From positions 1 to 64,000 of the forward strand of contig NZ_JAHZTC010000010.1 of the NCBI RefSeq assembly GCF_019599265.1: a DNA stretch of 64,000 nucleotides. Reading direction: 5' to 3'. The translations under genes were made by a program, and so were the position numbers. This document shows, piece after piece, positions 40,454 through 49,999 of the stretch (position 1 is its first letter; each line of letters starts with the position of its first letter). The DNA is from Pontibacter sp. HSC-14F20. GTDB taxonomy: Bacteria > Bacteroidota > Bacteroidia > Cytophagales > Hymenobacteraceae. The notes beneath the pieces were generated by a model. It was not told where the DNA came from and made no database searches. It saw only the letters and a program-made list of their open reading frames with translations.

Positions 40454-42022
40454 TTATTTAACTTTTTTAAATTCCAGCTCACTGAAGTGAAAATCAGGGT
40501 TATTGGAATCAAGTCGCATTTCGGCAATTTTTCCATCAGGCCCAACAATGAAGCGCACTTTAGTAGGTGTGAGCAAGGCAAAGTTGTTTTTCCACTCGAG
40601 GTCGAAGATGTCGTGCTGCCAGTGCGTGAGCTTGCCACCCAAGGCTGGAGCTGGAGCCAAATCTAATACCAGTTGCTTGTTCTGCACTGTGATGGTGGCG
40701 TCGCCATAAAGCGGGCTGTTGTACGTACCGGCATAGGCCTCCAGATCCATAGTTGGCTTGCTTTTGCGCGGTTTCTCTTTGGGGGCTTTGGCAGCCGCTT
40801 CTTCCTGCGCTTTGCGTGCTTTGGCTATGTTGTCGAGCGAGAACTGGCTCCAGTCGCGACCGTTTTGTACTCCGAAGAACTGGTCTAAGGTATAGTTGGC
40901 CAACGGCGACATGATGCTGCTCATGCTGTTGGTCAGGATCACAATGCCGAGGTTTTCTTCGGGTACCAGTACGGTGCGGCTGTTCATCCCTTCGTGGCCA
41001 CCGCCGTGCGCCAGTATTTTGCGTCCTTCGTAGTCGTTCATCATCCAACCCAGGCCAGCGGCCGAAAAGTGCGTAGAAGGCACATTAGCCTCGGATTGTT
41101 TTGAAACAGGCATGGCATTTTGGGCAGTCCACATCATGCGGCTGGCGTCCTCACTGAAAATATTCTTGCTCTTGTAGGTACCACGGTTGAGTTGCAGTCT
41201 CATCCACTGGGCTTGCTGGTTCACGCTGGTGAATATGCCTGCTGCCGGGTTCCAGTTGTCCCATGCTGTGAAAGTAGTCGGGTATGGTTTGTGCTTTTCG
41301 TCGGAGCCGTGCGGAGAGGCGATGTTGTCTTTACCAGCCAGTTCGTTCACGGAGGTATAAGAGCGGTTCATGCCCAGCGGGCCGAAAAAGCGCTGTTTGA
41401 TAAAGTCTTCCCACTTCTGGCCTGACACAGCCTCAATCACTTCGCCGGCGGCGATAAACATCAGGTTGGAGTAACCATACCCGTCGCGGAAGCTGTAGGC
41501 GGGCCGCAGGTGACGGGCGCGCTCCAGAATTTCGCGGCGGCTGTAGGTGGTGTTGTACCAGAGCAAATCGCCGCTGAAGGTACGGAAACCGGCCCGGTGA
41601 CTAAGCAGGTCTTTAATGTTGAGTTCCTGTGTTACGTACGGGTCGTATAGCTGCAGCCAGGGCAGGTGCTTCGTTACCTTGTCATTCCAGTTGAGTTTGC
41701 CTTCGTCCACGAGTATGCCGAGGGCTGCAGCGGTATAGGCTTTGGAGTTGGAGGCGATGCCGAACACGGTGTTGGCGTCTACCTGTCCGCCTGCCTTGAG
41801 GTCGCGCACGCCGTAGCCTTTGGCGAAAATAACGGAGTCGTTCCGCACGATAGCAATCGCCATGCCGGGCACATCCCAGTCTTTCAGGGCTTTCTGGTAG
41901 TAAGCGTCGAGCTTTTGCAGGGTAGCGGCTGTGTTTTGCTGGGCCGAGGCCTGCAGGCTAACGATGGTTGCTAAAGTAAAGAACAGCGCAATGCGCTTGA
42001 AGAAGGTATAGGTATAGCTCAT
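40454..42022 (-). CDS. serine hydrolase of the beta-lactamase/class C family
   Basis: 522 residues with a signal peptide (ALFFTLATIVSLQASAQQ). The penicillin-binding-protein-like fold has the catalytic S-x-x-K in GIASNSKAYTAAALG (about residue 90), Y-x-N as YSN in GYGYSNLMFIAAGEVIEAVS, and HGGG in KILAHGGGHEGMNSRTVLVP in place of KTG. The C-terminal 110 residues form a DUF3471-like lipocalin-type domain (MDLEAYAGTYNSPLYGDATI). Such proteins are mostly esterases or D-amino-acid peptidases rather than antibiotic hydrolases. Periplasmic. Confidence 0.9.
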   Translation of the reverse strand: MSYTYTFFKRIALFFTLATIVSLQASAQQNTAATLQKLDAYYQKALKDWDVPGMAIAIVRNDSVIFAKGYGVRDLKAGGQVDANTVFGIASNSKAYTAAALGILVDEGKLNWNDKVTKHLPWLQLYDPYVTQELNIKDLLSHRAGFRTFSGDLLWYNTTYSRREILERARHLRPAYSFRDGYGYSNLMFIAAGEVIEAVSGQKWEDFIKQRFFGPLGMNRSYTSVNELAGKDNIASPHGSDEKHKPYPTTFTAWDNWNPAAGIFTSVNQQAQWMRLQLNRGTYKSKNIFSEDASRMMWTAQNAMPVSKQSEANVPSTHFSAAGLGWMMNDYEGRKILAHGGGHEGMNSRTVLVPEENLGIVILTNSMSSIMSPLANYTLDQFFGVQNGRDWSQFSLDNIAKARKAQEEAAAKAPKEKPRKSKPTMDLEAYAGTYNSPLYGDATITVQNKQLVLDLAPAPALGGKLTHWQHDIFDLEWKNNFALLTPTKVRFIVGPDGKIAEMRLDSNNPDFHFSELEFKKVK

Positions 42023-42142
42023 GGGTGAGTTAATATTTACAAAGGCAAGTTATGTAATTTCATGTCCTTTGCATAATGCCGCTTGCTCGTTGTTGTATAG
42101 ACGCCAGTAAAGATTTTTTGCTTTTGCGAGTTACCGTAGGGA

Positions 42143-43142
42143 CTACTCTTTTCGGCCTGAAATCCACGTGTTTCGGTGCAGGTGCGTTTCGCCTTCTTCG
42201 CGCGGCAGGTGCGGCCCTTGTTTGTATTCTTTTAGCTCCATGCGCAATCGTTCCTGTTCTTCAACCGAGAGGATAGAAGCCAGTTGGCGCAGGTCAGGCT
42301 GACCCAAGAAACCAGTAGCTGGCCACGTTGTGAATAGCAAGGCGCATCTGCCGCTCCACCTGCCCGTTGAGCCTTCGGTGGTAAGCCTTTGAAAATTCCC
42401 TGGAGTATACCCGAGTAGTCAGGTTGCCGCGCACTTCATAGCTGTACTTCTTTTCTTCATCAAATTCGAGCGTCAGTTCCCGCTCAAATCCAAGCACCGA
42501 GTCGAGGGCCAAATGAGCGCTGGGGATGATGTCCCAGGCCCTGAGCTGCGGCTGCTCTATGTATTGCGCCTGCCCTACAAAGAAGTCTTAATTGTCGGAG
42601 AGCATTTCGGGAAGGCGACTTTCCCAGAAAGCGTGGATGCCGCGCTGGTCCGTCAGCTGCCCGTTGTAGTTGCGCGTAGTGTGAAGCGGCACGCTGGCAT
42701 CGGCAATGTAGTGGCCTATGTCGGCAGAAAGGCGAAGAATCTGGTCGAGGTTGCGGTCTTTGAAGGCTTGCGTGAGCTGGAACTTCATGCGGTTGATGTG
42801 CCACGGCATGATACCATGCGCCATCAGCGTGTCTTTGCCGTATCGTTCCATAGCCTGTTGCCAGAAACGGGGCATTTTATAGAGCGCACTGTCGCCGTAC
42901 ACATTCAGGTCGATGTAGTGGCGGGGTGCTTCACCTGCCACGGCATATCGGCAGCGGTCGGGATTCACGGCGTTTTCGGTGATGTAGCGGATATGCTTTT
43001 TGTAGAAGCCCACCATCTCGGGAGGCAAGATATAGACGGCCAGCCGGTTGATGCGCTGGTGCGCAAAAAAGCCCCAGCTATACCCGGTGAGCGGCAGCAG
43101 GAATGAGAGAAGCAACAGTACAGCGATGTGTCGGAAAGCCAT
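42143..43142 (-). pseudogene. broken zinc-dependent phospholipase C / S1-P1-like gene
   Basis: A formerly about 330-residue secreted protein. The N-terminal part from the ATG at 43142 has a signal peptide (HIAVLLLLSFLLPLTGYSWG) and the W-G-x-x-A-H-x-x-I start with histidines and aspartates (PRHYIDLN, ADIGHYIADASVPLHTT) that bind zinc in this family. An in-frame TAA at 42588-42590 stands where LSDN-Tyr-DFFVGQAQYIE is expected; the frame stays open beyond it. A second lesion is one extra base in the AAA run at 42309-42311, after which the protein continues in another frame (FLGQPDLRQLASILSVEEQE) to a stop at 42143. Two independent lesions suggest real decay rather than one sequencing error. Confidence 0.85.
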
Positions 43143-43289
43143 ACCTACGGTGTACGGATAATCGGGGAATTTGTATATTAGACGCCACATGGCTAGCCAG
43201 ATCGCTGTTCGTTCCTGCCAGGCAGCAATCCTATACCTGTGCAGCCTTATTCATCAGTACCTGCATGAAACCGAATTTACCCATCTCTT

Positions 43290-43808
43290 ATGAAGCATTA
43301 TATTAAGCTTGCCATTCTCTTCTGTTTGCTTACCACGCAGGTATAGGGCCAGGATTGTGAGATCAGGAACCCGGCTTTTGAGGGAGCAGGTATAGGGGCA
43401 TTGCCTACGCCGGCGTTATCGACGAACTGGAACGGCATGGCAAGCTGCAGGGTATAGGTCGGCGGCACATCGGCAGGGACCATTACGGCCATGATGGTAT
43501 CATTGGGCTATACCTCCGAAGAAATAGCGGACTCAACAGGGAGAAAGCAACTTATACCCAACAAAGGTACCATAGGTATAAGGGTAGACTCGGATTTACA
43601 GATTGAGGAAGATGCCATTACGAGAGAACTGGTGCCCACCGACATCCGGAATCTGAACGATTATATAGCGGCCCTCTAGACCTTGGTTATCGAGAACCTG
43701 AATCGGAATGAATTAACCGAAGCGGACTGGGCCAGGACTATTTCTGTTTCATCAGTCGGTATCAGCCCCCGCATCAGGAAGATGTTAAAAGAGGAAAAAA
43801 CAGCCTAA
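43290..43808 (+). pseudogene. degenerate patatin-like phospholipase gene
   Basis: A 173-codon relic in one broad frame with three stops (TAG at 43344, 43455 and 43677) and two local frameshifts. Fragments are clear: a signal peptide (KLAILFCLLTTQV, then QDCE), the glycine loop EGAG, a +1-frame piece GIAYAGVIDELERHGKLQG, the lipase motif GGTSAG in VGGTSAGTITAMMVSLGYTS, and a C-terminal tail TLVIENLNRNELTEADWART. Intact relatives are over 300 residues, so about half the centre is missing. Two stops fall in GGTATAG motif copies (43341 and 43452 regions). Confidence 0.85.
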
Positions 43809-43897
43809 TTCAGCGTGGCAGGGAGTATACCGCAAACTACCTGCTGCGTACATGCAGTATCCACTACTGAAGTAGCCATTACCCCTATACCTTCGAT

Positions 43898-44320
43898 ATG
43901 AAAAACAACGATAGCCTGACCCGATTTCTGGATGCCCAAACGGATAGCTATGAACAAGCGCTTTCCGAGATAAAAAGTGGCCGCAAGCGCAGTCACTGGA
44001 TGTGGTTTATCTTCCCGCAGGTGCAAGGCCTGGGGTATAGCGAAACCGCCCAATTCTACGCTATCAAAGATCTGGAAGAGGCCCGGCTATACCTGCAGCA
44101 CCCCGTGCTGGGGCCTCGCCTGGTTGAGATTTCTAAAGCTATGCTGGCGCTGGAGGGTAAAACTGCCAATCAGATTTTAGGAAACCCCGACGACCTGAAG
44201 CTGCGCTCCAGCATGACCTTGTTTGCGGCTGTGCCCAATGCTGACCCAGTATTTAAAAATGTGCTGGATAAATATTATAAGGGCGAAGCGGATGAGAAGA
44301 CCCGGCAACTACTGCGATAA
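43898..44320 (+). CDS. DUF1810 protein
   Basis: 140 residues, cytosolic, mostly helical. The family opening LTRFLDAQTDSYEQALSEIK is followed by the invariant SHWMWFIFPQVQGLGYSETA and LEEARLYLQHPVLGPRLVEI. DUF1810 proteins (calpastatin-like in old annotations) are widespread in bacteria with no known function. Standalone gene next to two pseudogenes; intact itself. Confidence 0.9.
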   Translation: MKNNDSLTRFLDAQTDSYEQALSEIKSGRKRSHWMWFIFPQVQGLGYSETAQFYAIKDLEEARLYLQHPVLGPRLVEISKAMLALEGKTANQILGNPDDLKLRSSMTLFAAVPNADPVFKNVLDKYYKGEADEKTRQLLR

Positions 44321-44500
44321 AACCAGTTTCTGTCTCAGTCAACTTATGTAATTCCAAAGTGGGTTTCATCACGACAACTATCGCTATACCTTCTCTGTTC
44401 TATTTTTATAAGGTATAGTTTGATAATTTTCTTGGCTACAGGTATAATTTGCTGACCAGTAATACAGTTAAAGTATAGTAAACTCACTATGCTTTAAAAA

Positions 44501-45583
44501 TGCAGCTAAGATTCTGGAAGAAAAAAACTACCGAAAAGCCAGTCAGGAAGAGTGCCCTGCGCGAATGGGGCAACGCATTGATGTTTGACCGTCGTCGTAT
44601 CCACTTTTTTTCGGTGGGCAACGTTTGAGGCCTATGCCATACCTACGTCTTCTATGGAGAAGTCGATGCTGGTGGGCGACCGCTTGTTTGTGAGCAAGCT
44701 GCATTATGGCCCGCGTACGCCTATTACGCCGCTGCAAGTGCCGCTCACGCACCAGACCATTTGGGGCACCGACATACCTGCCTATTCTGATGCGTTGCAG
44801 CTGGAATCGCTTCGCTTGCCTGGCTTTTCCGAAATCAAACGCAACGACCCGGTGGTGTTTAACCTTCCGGTGGAGGAGGAGCACCCCGTGGACCAGCGCA
44901 CGCATTACGTGAAGCGCTGCGTAGGGATAGCCGGCGACACGCTCGAGATTCGTGACAGACAACTATACCTAAACGGTCAGCCACTCGATAATCCGGAGAA
45001 GATGCAGTATGCTTACTTTGTGGCCACCGAAAAAGTGCTGCAACCTAAGTTCTTGCGGGACCGCGATATCACCGACTTATACCCTGTGCCGGGCGGTTAC
45101 ATTCTGCACACGATTCCCATCAAGGCTAAGGCGCTGGCTTCGCTCGATTTTATCAGGCAGGTGGAGTTGCAGCAAATGCAAACCGGTGAGGCAGAACCGG
45201 GTATCTTTGGCAACCACGGCTGGAATCGTGATAACTACGGCCCGCTCTACATCCCGAAACAAGGCGCTACGGTAGCAATTAACTCACAGACACTGCCGCT
45301 TTACGAGAAGATCATCTTAGGCTACGAGCAAAACGAGAATACCGAAGTGCGCGACGGCAAACTATACCTGAACGGGCAGGAAGCGAAGAGCTATACTTTC
45401 CGGCAGAACTACTACTTCATGATGGGCGACAACCGCCACAACTCCCTCGACTCCCGCTACTGGGGTTTTGTGCCGGAAGACCACATCGTAGGCAAACCCA
45501 TTTTCACCTGGTTCTCGGTGGACGAGGAGGCTGAAATATTCGAAAAAGTGCGTTGGGGCAGGTTGTTCAGCTGGATAGAGTAA
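44501..45583 (+). CDS. lepB: signal peptidase I with an apparent one-base frameshift near the start
   Basis: Expected 361 residues. The ATG at 44501 opens KKKTTEKPVRKSALREWGNA, the usual charged head, but then meets TGA after 42 codons. One extra base at about 44587-44590 (GACC for GCC) explains it: reading on in the other frame gives VVVSTFFRWATFEAYAIPTS, the membrane helix running into the catalytic serine motif (PTSSMEKSMLVGD). The rest is intact: the general-base lysine in HYVKRCVGIAGDT and the GDNRHNSLDSRYWGFVP box near the C-terminus. A TTG at 44585 could start a version lacking the cytosolic head. Either a sequencing error or a recent mutation. The enzyme would cleave signal peptides at the outer face of the inner membrane. 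Confidence 0.8.
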
Positions 45584-45701
45584 ATGGTGCAAACAAAAAC
45601 ATAGGATATAGTAAATATGGTATGGATGTTGCTTGTTAGAATATTGTCTTTCAGGAGTATATCTTTAACCAATGTCTACTAACCGTCTTACTTAAACGCC
45701 T

Positions 45702-46568
45702 ATGAAATCTAAAGTACTACTCGGTCTGGGCTTATGCCTGAGCATTTTTTTAACTGGTTGCAAGGATGATGACGTGGGTCCCGCCAATTTGCAGGTAAAA
45801 ATATCAAGCAACAGCCAGACTCTGGTGGAAGGGGGAGATGTTGTTGAAGTAACTGTGGAGATGGATAGAACTTACAAAGAACTTAAATATCTATACCTGG
45901 ATGGGGCTGCAATGTTTATGAACAGGGAGATCCGTCATGATGACGGGTGGATTACTGCAGAAGTGGATGGCAAGCAACGAAATTTGACGCGCATACCCAT
46001 ACCTGCTGGGGAAAGAACAAGAACTATACAACTGCGGGTGGATAAAGATGAGGTATACCAAGGTAATAGCGCGTTCGAAATAAAAGTCTACAGCTATGAA
46101 AACGGGGTAGTGATGCCCAAAGCCGGCCTGTCCATTGATTACCAGGATATAACGCCGAAGCCAGTTTTCGGTTTGTTCAAAAAAAATGAAAGAGATGTAA
46201 CACAAACAGTCAATATAGCGCATCTTGACAATCAGGGTCGTTTCTATCTCACTGTAATGGCAGACAGAGCTTTTACACATCCTCAGAAAGTCACGCTTGC
46301 CTTTTCGGGAACTGCAGCAGAGGGTGTGCATTATGATAAAGAAGAGCAACTGGTTGTTAATTCAAGAGGCTCGTTTCAAGGTAATAGCTACGAGGTGCTG
46401 CGCATTAATAAAACAAGTAGTTTCGACCCTGAGAAAATAATACACATCAAACTTACTGCAGCTGAAGACGGGACAATTGCAGACGGAGAGGAGTACATAT
46501 GGCCAAATCCATACGGAGGAGAACCTTTCAACATGGTAAACACCTATACATTAACCATAACGGAATAG
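45702..46568 (+). CDS. surface lipoprotein with Calx-beta-like repeats
   Basis: 288 residues. Lipoprotein signal LCLSIFLTGC followed by Lys-Asp-Asp-Asp: acidic residues right after the cysteine are the known Bacteroidota signal for export to the cell surface. Two beta-sandwich units follow (about 30-135 and 150-285) with VEGGDVVEVTVEMDR and GEDxEI-like turns of the Calx-beta/DUF4843 kind. Codon use is more AT- and AGA-rich than its neighbours, which could reflect transfer. Function unknown. Confidence 0.7.
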   Translation: MKSKVLLGLGLCLSIFLTGCKDDDVGPANLQVKISSNSQTLVEGGDVVEVTVEMDRTYKELKYLYLDGAAMFMNREIRHDDGWITAEVDGKQRNLTRIPIPAGERTRTIQLRVDKDEVYQGNSAFEIKVYSYENGVVMPKAGLSIDYQDITPKPVFGLFKKNERDVTQTVNIAHLDNQGRFYLTVMADRAFTHPQKVTLAFSGTAAEGVHYDKEEQLVVNSRGSFQGNSYEVLRINKTSSFDPEKIIHIKLTAAEDGTIADGEEYIWPNPYGGEPFNMVNTYTLTITE

Positions 46569-46594
46569 CTTGAAGTATAGCATTACACAAAAGA

Positions 46595-46629
46595 AAAGCG
46601 CCTGCCTCGTTTCTGGGGCAGGCGCTTTC
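46595..46629. terminator. bidirectional terminator between the lipoprotein gene and def
   Basis: Twelve-bp GC-rich arms (46595-46606 and 46617-46628) with a 10-base loop, A-run left and T-rich right, between convergent genes. Confidence 0.85.
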
Positions 46630-46646
46630 TTATGCTAAGGTATAGC

Positions 46647-47207
46647 CTAACGCTTCACTGGGAACTTCATGCGGTAGTCGGCGTCCACTTCACCTTTTGA
46701 TATTTTGGTGAGTTTGTTCTTGATCAGGCGTTTCTTTAGGCCCGAGATATGGTCAGTGAACAGGATGCCCTCGATGTGGTCGTATTCATGCTGAATCACG
46801 CGGGCTGTCATGCCGTCGTAGGTGTCGGTGTGCTCGTTCCAATCCTGGTCGAAGTAGCGGATAACGATGCGCTCCGGGCGGTATACCACTTCGCGCACAC
46901 CCGGTATGCTCAGGCAGCCTTCTTCAAAGCCCCACTCTTCGCCATCCTCTTCAATTATTTCCGCGTTGATGAACGCCTTCTTCACGCCTTTACCTTCGTC
47001 GCCTTCGTCCATCATCGGCTCCGAGTCGATCACAAACAAACGGATGCTTTTGCTGATCTGAGGAGCAGCCAGACCCACGCCATGTGCATGGTACATGGTG
47101 GTATACATGTCTTCGATAAGCTCGTTCAGACCTTCGTAGTTTTTGGGGATATCCTGCGCCGGCTCCTTCAGCACCGGGTCGCCATAGGCGGTAATTGGGT
47201 AAATCAT
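46647..47207 (-). CDS. def: peptide deformylase
   Basis: 186 residues. Removes the formyl group from N-terminal Met of new proteins. All three metal-site motifs are present: GVGLAAPQI (about 46), EGCLSIPG with the metal-binding cysteine (about 112) and QHEYDHIEG (HExxH, about 155). The insertion EPMMDEGDEGKGVKKAF is acidic and typical of Bacteroidota type. Its start overlaps the stop of ruvX by 4 bases, so the two are translationally coupled. Confidence 0.96.
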   Translation of the reverse strand: MIYPITAYGDPVLKEPAQDIPKNYEGLNELIEDMYTTMYHAHGVGLAAPQISKSIRLFVIDSEPMMDEGDEGKGVKKAFINAEIIEEDGEEWGFEEGCLSIPGVREVVYRPERIVIRYFDQDWNEHTDTYDGMTARVIQHEYDHIEGILFTDHISGLKKRLIKNKLTKISKGEVDADYRMKFPVKR

Positions 47208-47620
47208 ATTGCTCTGCTTTCTAAATACGACTGTAAAATAATGGCGGCACTCACGCGGTCTACCGTACCTTTGTCCTGACGGTCCTTCTTCTTGAGCCCG
47301 CCGGCCAGCATTGCTTTCTGGGCCATGCTGGAGGTAAAGCGCTCGTCTACGGTATGCACCGGTATACCCGGAAACTCCTTTTGGAGCTTACGCACAAAAC
47401 CGATAACATGTGGCGTTGCATCGGTTGCCTCACCGGTCAGGCGGCGGGGCATACCTACTACAATAGCCTCCACGGGCTCGCGTTGGGTATAGGCTTTCAG
47501 GTATGCGAGTACGTCTTTGGCGTGTATGGTTTCGAGTGGCGAAGCGATGATCTGGAGCGCGTCTGTCGCAGCCAGTCCCACCCGCTTATTGCCATAATCT
47601 ATACCTAAAATTCTCGCCAT
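47204..47620 (-). CDS. ruvX: putative pre-16S rRNA nuclease / Holliday junction resolvase-like YqgF
   Basis: 138 residues of RNase H fold: ILGIDYGNKRVGLAATDALQ with the first catalytic aspartate at the N-terminus, VGMPRRLTGEATDATPHVIG in the middle, and VDERFTSSMAQKAMLAGG with the second acidic residue. YqgF matures the 5' end of 16S rRNA in E. coli. It is the first gene of a two-gene operon with def. Confidence 0.94.
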   Translation of the reverse strand: MARILGIDYGNKRVGLAATDALQIIASPLETIHAKDVLAYLKAYTQREPVEAIVVGMPRRLTGEATDATPHVIGFVRKLQKEFPGIPVHTVDERFTSSMAQKAMLAGGLKKKDRQDKGTVDRVSAAIILQSYLESRAI

Positions 47621-48301
47621 TATACCTGATTTTTGCCTTTGCTGCCTGTTACTTGGTGGCTCGCGCTTAAAAATACAAAGTTAAGGGATTTAATCGGGAA
47701 TTGTAGTTGTCAGGCCTTTCCTTCTCTGAATCAGGATTTAAAAAATAATAGAATTCTCGTGCACGATTAACATCCCCCTTCAAAGAGGAACTTCTGCTAC
47801 TACCAATTCTCCAGGTATAGCATCGTAGCAAATACCACTGGCAGGTATAGCAAGATTAACTTGCACGCTGACAATGAAACAGATCACTTTGTCAGGTGCG
47901 CCTTTACGACACTCCACTGTTGGGAGTGAAGGGGTCCCCCTGTCAAGAGCGTTCAGCGAGTGGGGGTAGGGGCCCTCGATTTTTTTGTCAAGACAAAAAG
48001 TAGGGCCCGCCCGGCCAGGGCGAGCTACAAAGCAATACAGGTTGCTATACCTGCAATAGCAGGGCCCGCTATACCTCCAACAGCCGCCACTACGCAGCTA
48101 TATTAAAACCCTACTACAGCATTTTTTTATACTAAAATGGAATAAAACCCGACCAAAGCTTTGTTCAAAGAATAACAAGCTATACAGCATGAAGGTATAC
48201 CTATAAAGAAGCCTTGCATAGAGAAGCGTGAATATTTATCTCCATAAAGCTGCACAAAAGCGCCCGCTTAGCTTTATATTTAACCGTTTTTAGAGATCGA
48301 G
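47621..48301. other. 680-bp gene-free region rich in the dispersed motif
   Basis: Divergent space between ruvX and the S41 protease gene. No frame has protein character. It holds six full copies of AGGTATA/TATACCT, plus one overlapping on the opposite strand: starts at 47621, 47813, 47843, 48046, 48070, and a perfect palindrome AGGTATACCT at 48193-48202. A GC-rich stretch (47930-48030, with several GGGCCC) may be a decayed gene or repeat. Confidence 0.6.
47676..47683 (-). promoter_or_regulatory. -7 promoter box (TAACTTTG) of ruvX-def
   Basis: An exact TAnnTTTG match on the minus strand, 56 bases before the ruvX start. No -33 element seen. Confidence 0.4.
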
Positions 48302-49987
48302 ATGAGCGAAGAAACCAAATACAACCCGCAGGAGGAGCCGGAAGCGACAGAGCAGAGCAAACCCCGCAACACGCCTTTTCAGGTACGACTGCCCCTGTAC
48401 ATCGCCGCGGCCCTGATCGTGGGGGTGCTGATCGGTGCCAATACATTTTCCCCTTCTGATAACAACCCGCAAAGCACGGCCAAGGCTTATCTGAAGTTCC
48501 GTGATGTGCTCAGCTACATCGATCGCGACTACGTGGACACCGTGGACACTGAGAAACTTGCCGACCACGCCATCACTAAAATGCTCGAGAAGCTCGATCC
48601 GCATACTTCCTACATTCCGGCCGCCGACCTGGCTATGGCCCGCTCATATCTGGAAGGCGATTTTGAAGGCATTGGTGTAGAGTTCAATATTTTCAAGGAT
48701 ACGATTTATGTGATCACGCCTCTGAGTGGCGGTCCGTCAGAGGCGGCAGGTATACAGGCTGGCGATAAGATTGTCTCGGTGGATGGCGAAAATGTGGCCG
48801 GCACCGGTATTACCAACGAGGGAGTGTTTAAACGCCTACGCGGACCAAAAGGCACTGACGTAAAAATACAGGTACTCCGCAAAGCCAGCAAAAAACCATT
48901 CGACTTTACCATCACCCGCAACAAAATCCCGACCGTGTCGGTGGATGTGAGCTACATGGTGAACAACAACACCGGTTATATCAAAGTGAGCCGCTTCGCT
49001 TCCAATACCTTCGACGAGTTTAAAGTGGCACTTTCTGGTCTGAAGAAGAAAGGTATGCAACAGCTGATCCTGGATCTGCGCGGCAACCCCGGCGGTTACA
49101 TGGATCACGCTACCCGCATGGCTGATGAGTTCATTGCCGGAGATAAGCTGATCGTGTATACCGACGGCAAAGGCTCCCGCTACGACTCCAAATCTTTTGC
49201 CCGCACCAAAGGTGATTTCGAAAATAACCCGGTCATCGTGCTGCTGGATGAGGGTAGTGCCTCCGCTTCTGAGATTGTGGCCGGCGCCCTGCAGGACAAC
49301 GACCGCGCTCTGATCGTGGGCCGTCGCTCGTTCGGCAAAGGACTGGTGCAAATGCCGATTCCGCTCAACGATGGCTCAGAGCTGCGTCTCACCATCTCGC
49401 GTTACTATACCCCAAGCGGGCGCTCTATCCAGAAACCTTATGTGGCAGGCACCGAGGATTACCAGAAAGACATGCTGAACCGTTTCGAGAACGGCGAGTA
49501 CTTCCATCCGGACAGTAGCTTGTTTGTGGATTCGCTTAAGTATAAGACAAGTAAAGGCCGTGTGGTGTACGGCGGCGGCGGTATTATGCCGGATGTGTTT
49601 GTGGCGCGCGATACCACCGAGATCTCAGACTTTCTGGGGCAGCTGTATAGCAAGAACGTGATACGCGAGTACGCCCTGGCCTACTACAACGATAACCGCA
49701 GAGACCTGGAGAAGATGCAAATGGACAAGTATATCAAGTCTTTCAACGTATCAGACAAGATGATGAAAGACCTGCTCAGGTTAGCGTCACAATCGGAAGT
49801 AACCTATGATGATTTGCAATTTAAGCGGTCGGAATCCTTATTGCGCAACAATGTAAAAGCTTTTATTGGTCGCAGCGTATACGGCAATCCGGGCTTCTTC
49901 CCGATTCTGCACGAAAAAGACGAGGAGTTTCAGGAAGCTTTGCGTCAGTTTGGTAAGGCGCAGCGTCTGGCCAAAGGTGGCGTATAA
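48302..49987 (+). CDS. S41 family C-terminal processing peptidase
   Basis: 561 residues with one N-terminal membrane anchor (about 28-48, RLPLYIAAALIVGVLIGANT), then a periplasmic part: helical lead, PDZ domain (about 120-205, VITPLSGGPSEAAGIQAGDK), and the tail-specific protease core. Catalytic serine in DEGSASASEIVAGALQDNDR and lysine in GRRSFGKGLVQ. The C-terminal 150 residues are helical. CtpA-like enzymes trim envelope proteins by their C-terminal sequence. Monocistronic. Confidence 0.94.
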   Translation: MSEETKYNPQEEPEATEQSKPRNTPFQVRLPLYIAAALIVGVLIGANTFSPSDNNPQSTAKAYLKFRDVLSYIDRDYVDTVDTEKLADHAITKMLEKLDPHTSYIPAADLAMARSYLEGDFEGIGVEFNIFKDTIYVITPLSGGPSEAAGIQAGDKIVSVDGENVAGTGITNEGVFKRLRGPKGTDVKIQVLRKASKKPFDFTITRNKIPTVSVDVSYMVNNNTGYIKVSRFASNTFDEFKVALSGLKKKGMQQLILDLRGNPGGYMDHATRMADEFIAGDKLIVYTDGKGSRYDSKSFARTKGDFENNPVIVLLDEGSASASEIVAGALQDNDRALIVGRRSFGKGLVQMPIPLNDGSELRLTISRYYTPSGRSIQKPYVAGTEDYQKDMLNRFENGEYFHPDSSLFVDSLKYKTSKGRVVYGGGGIMPDVFVARDTTEISDFLGQLYSKNVIREYALAYYNDNRRDLEKMQMDKYIKSFNVSDKMMKDLLRLASQSEVTYDDLQFKRSESLLRNNVKAFIGRSVYGNPGFFPILHEKDEEFQEALRQFGKAQRLAKGGV

Positions 49988-49999
49988 CAAACCAAAATT

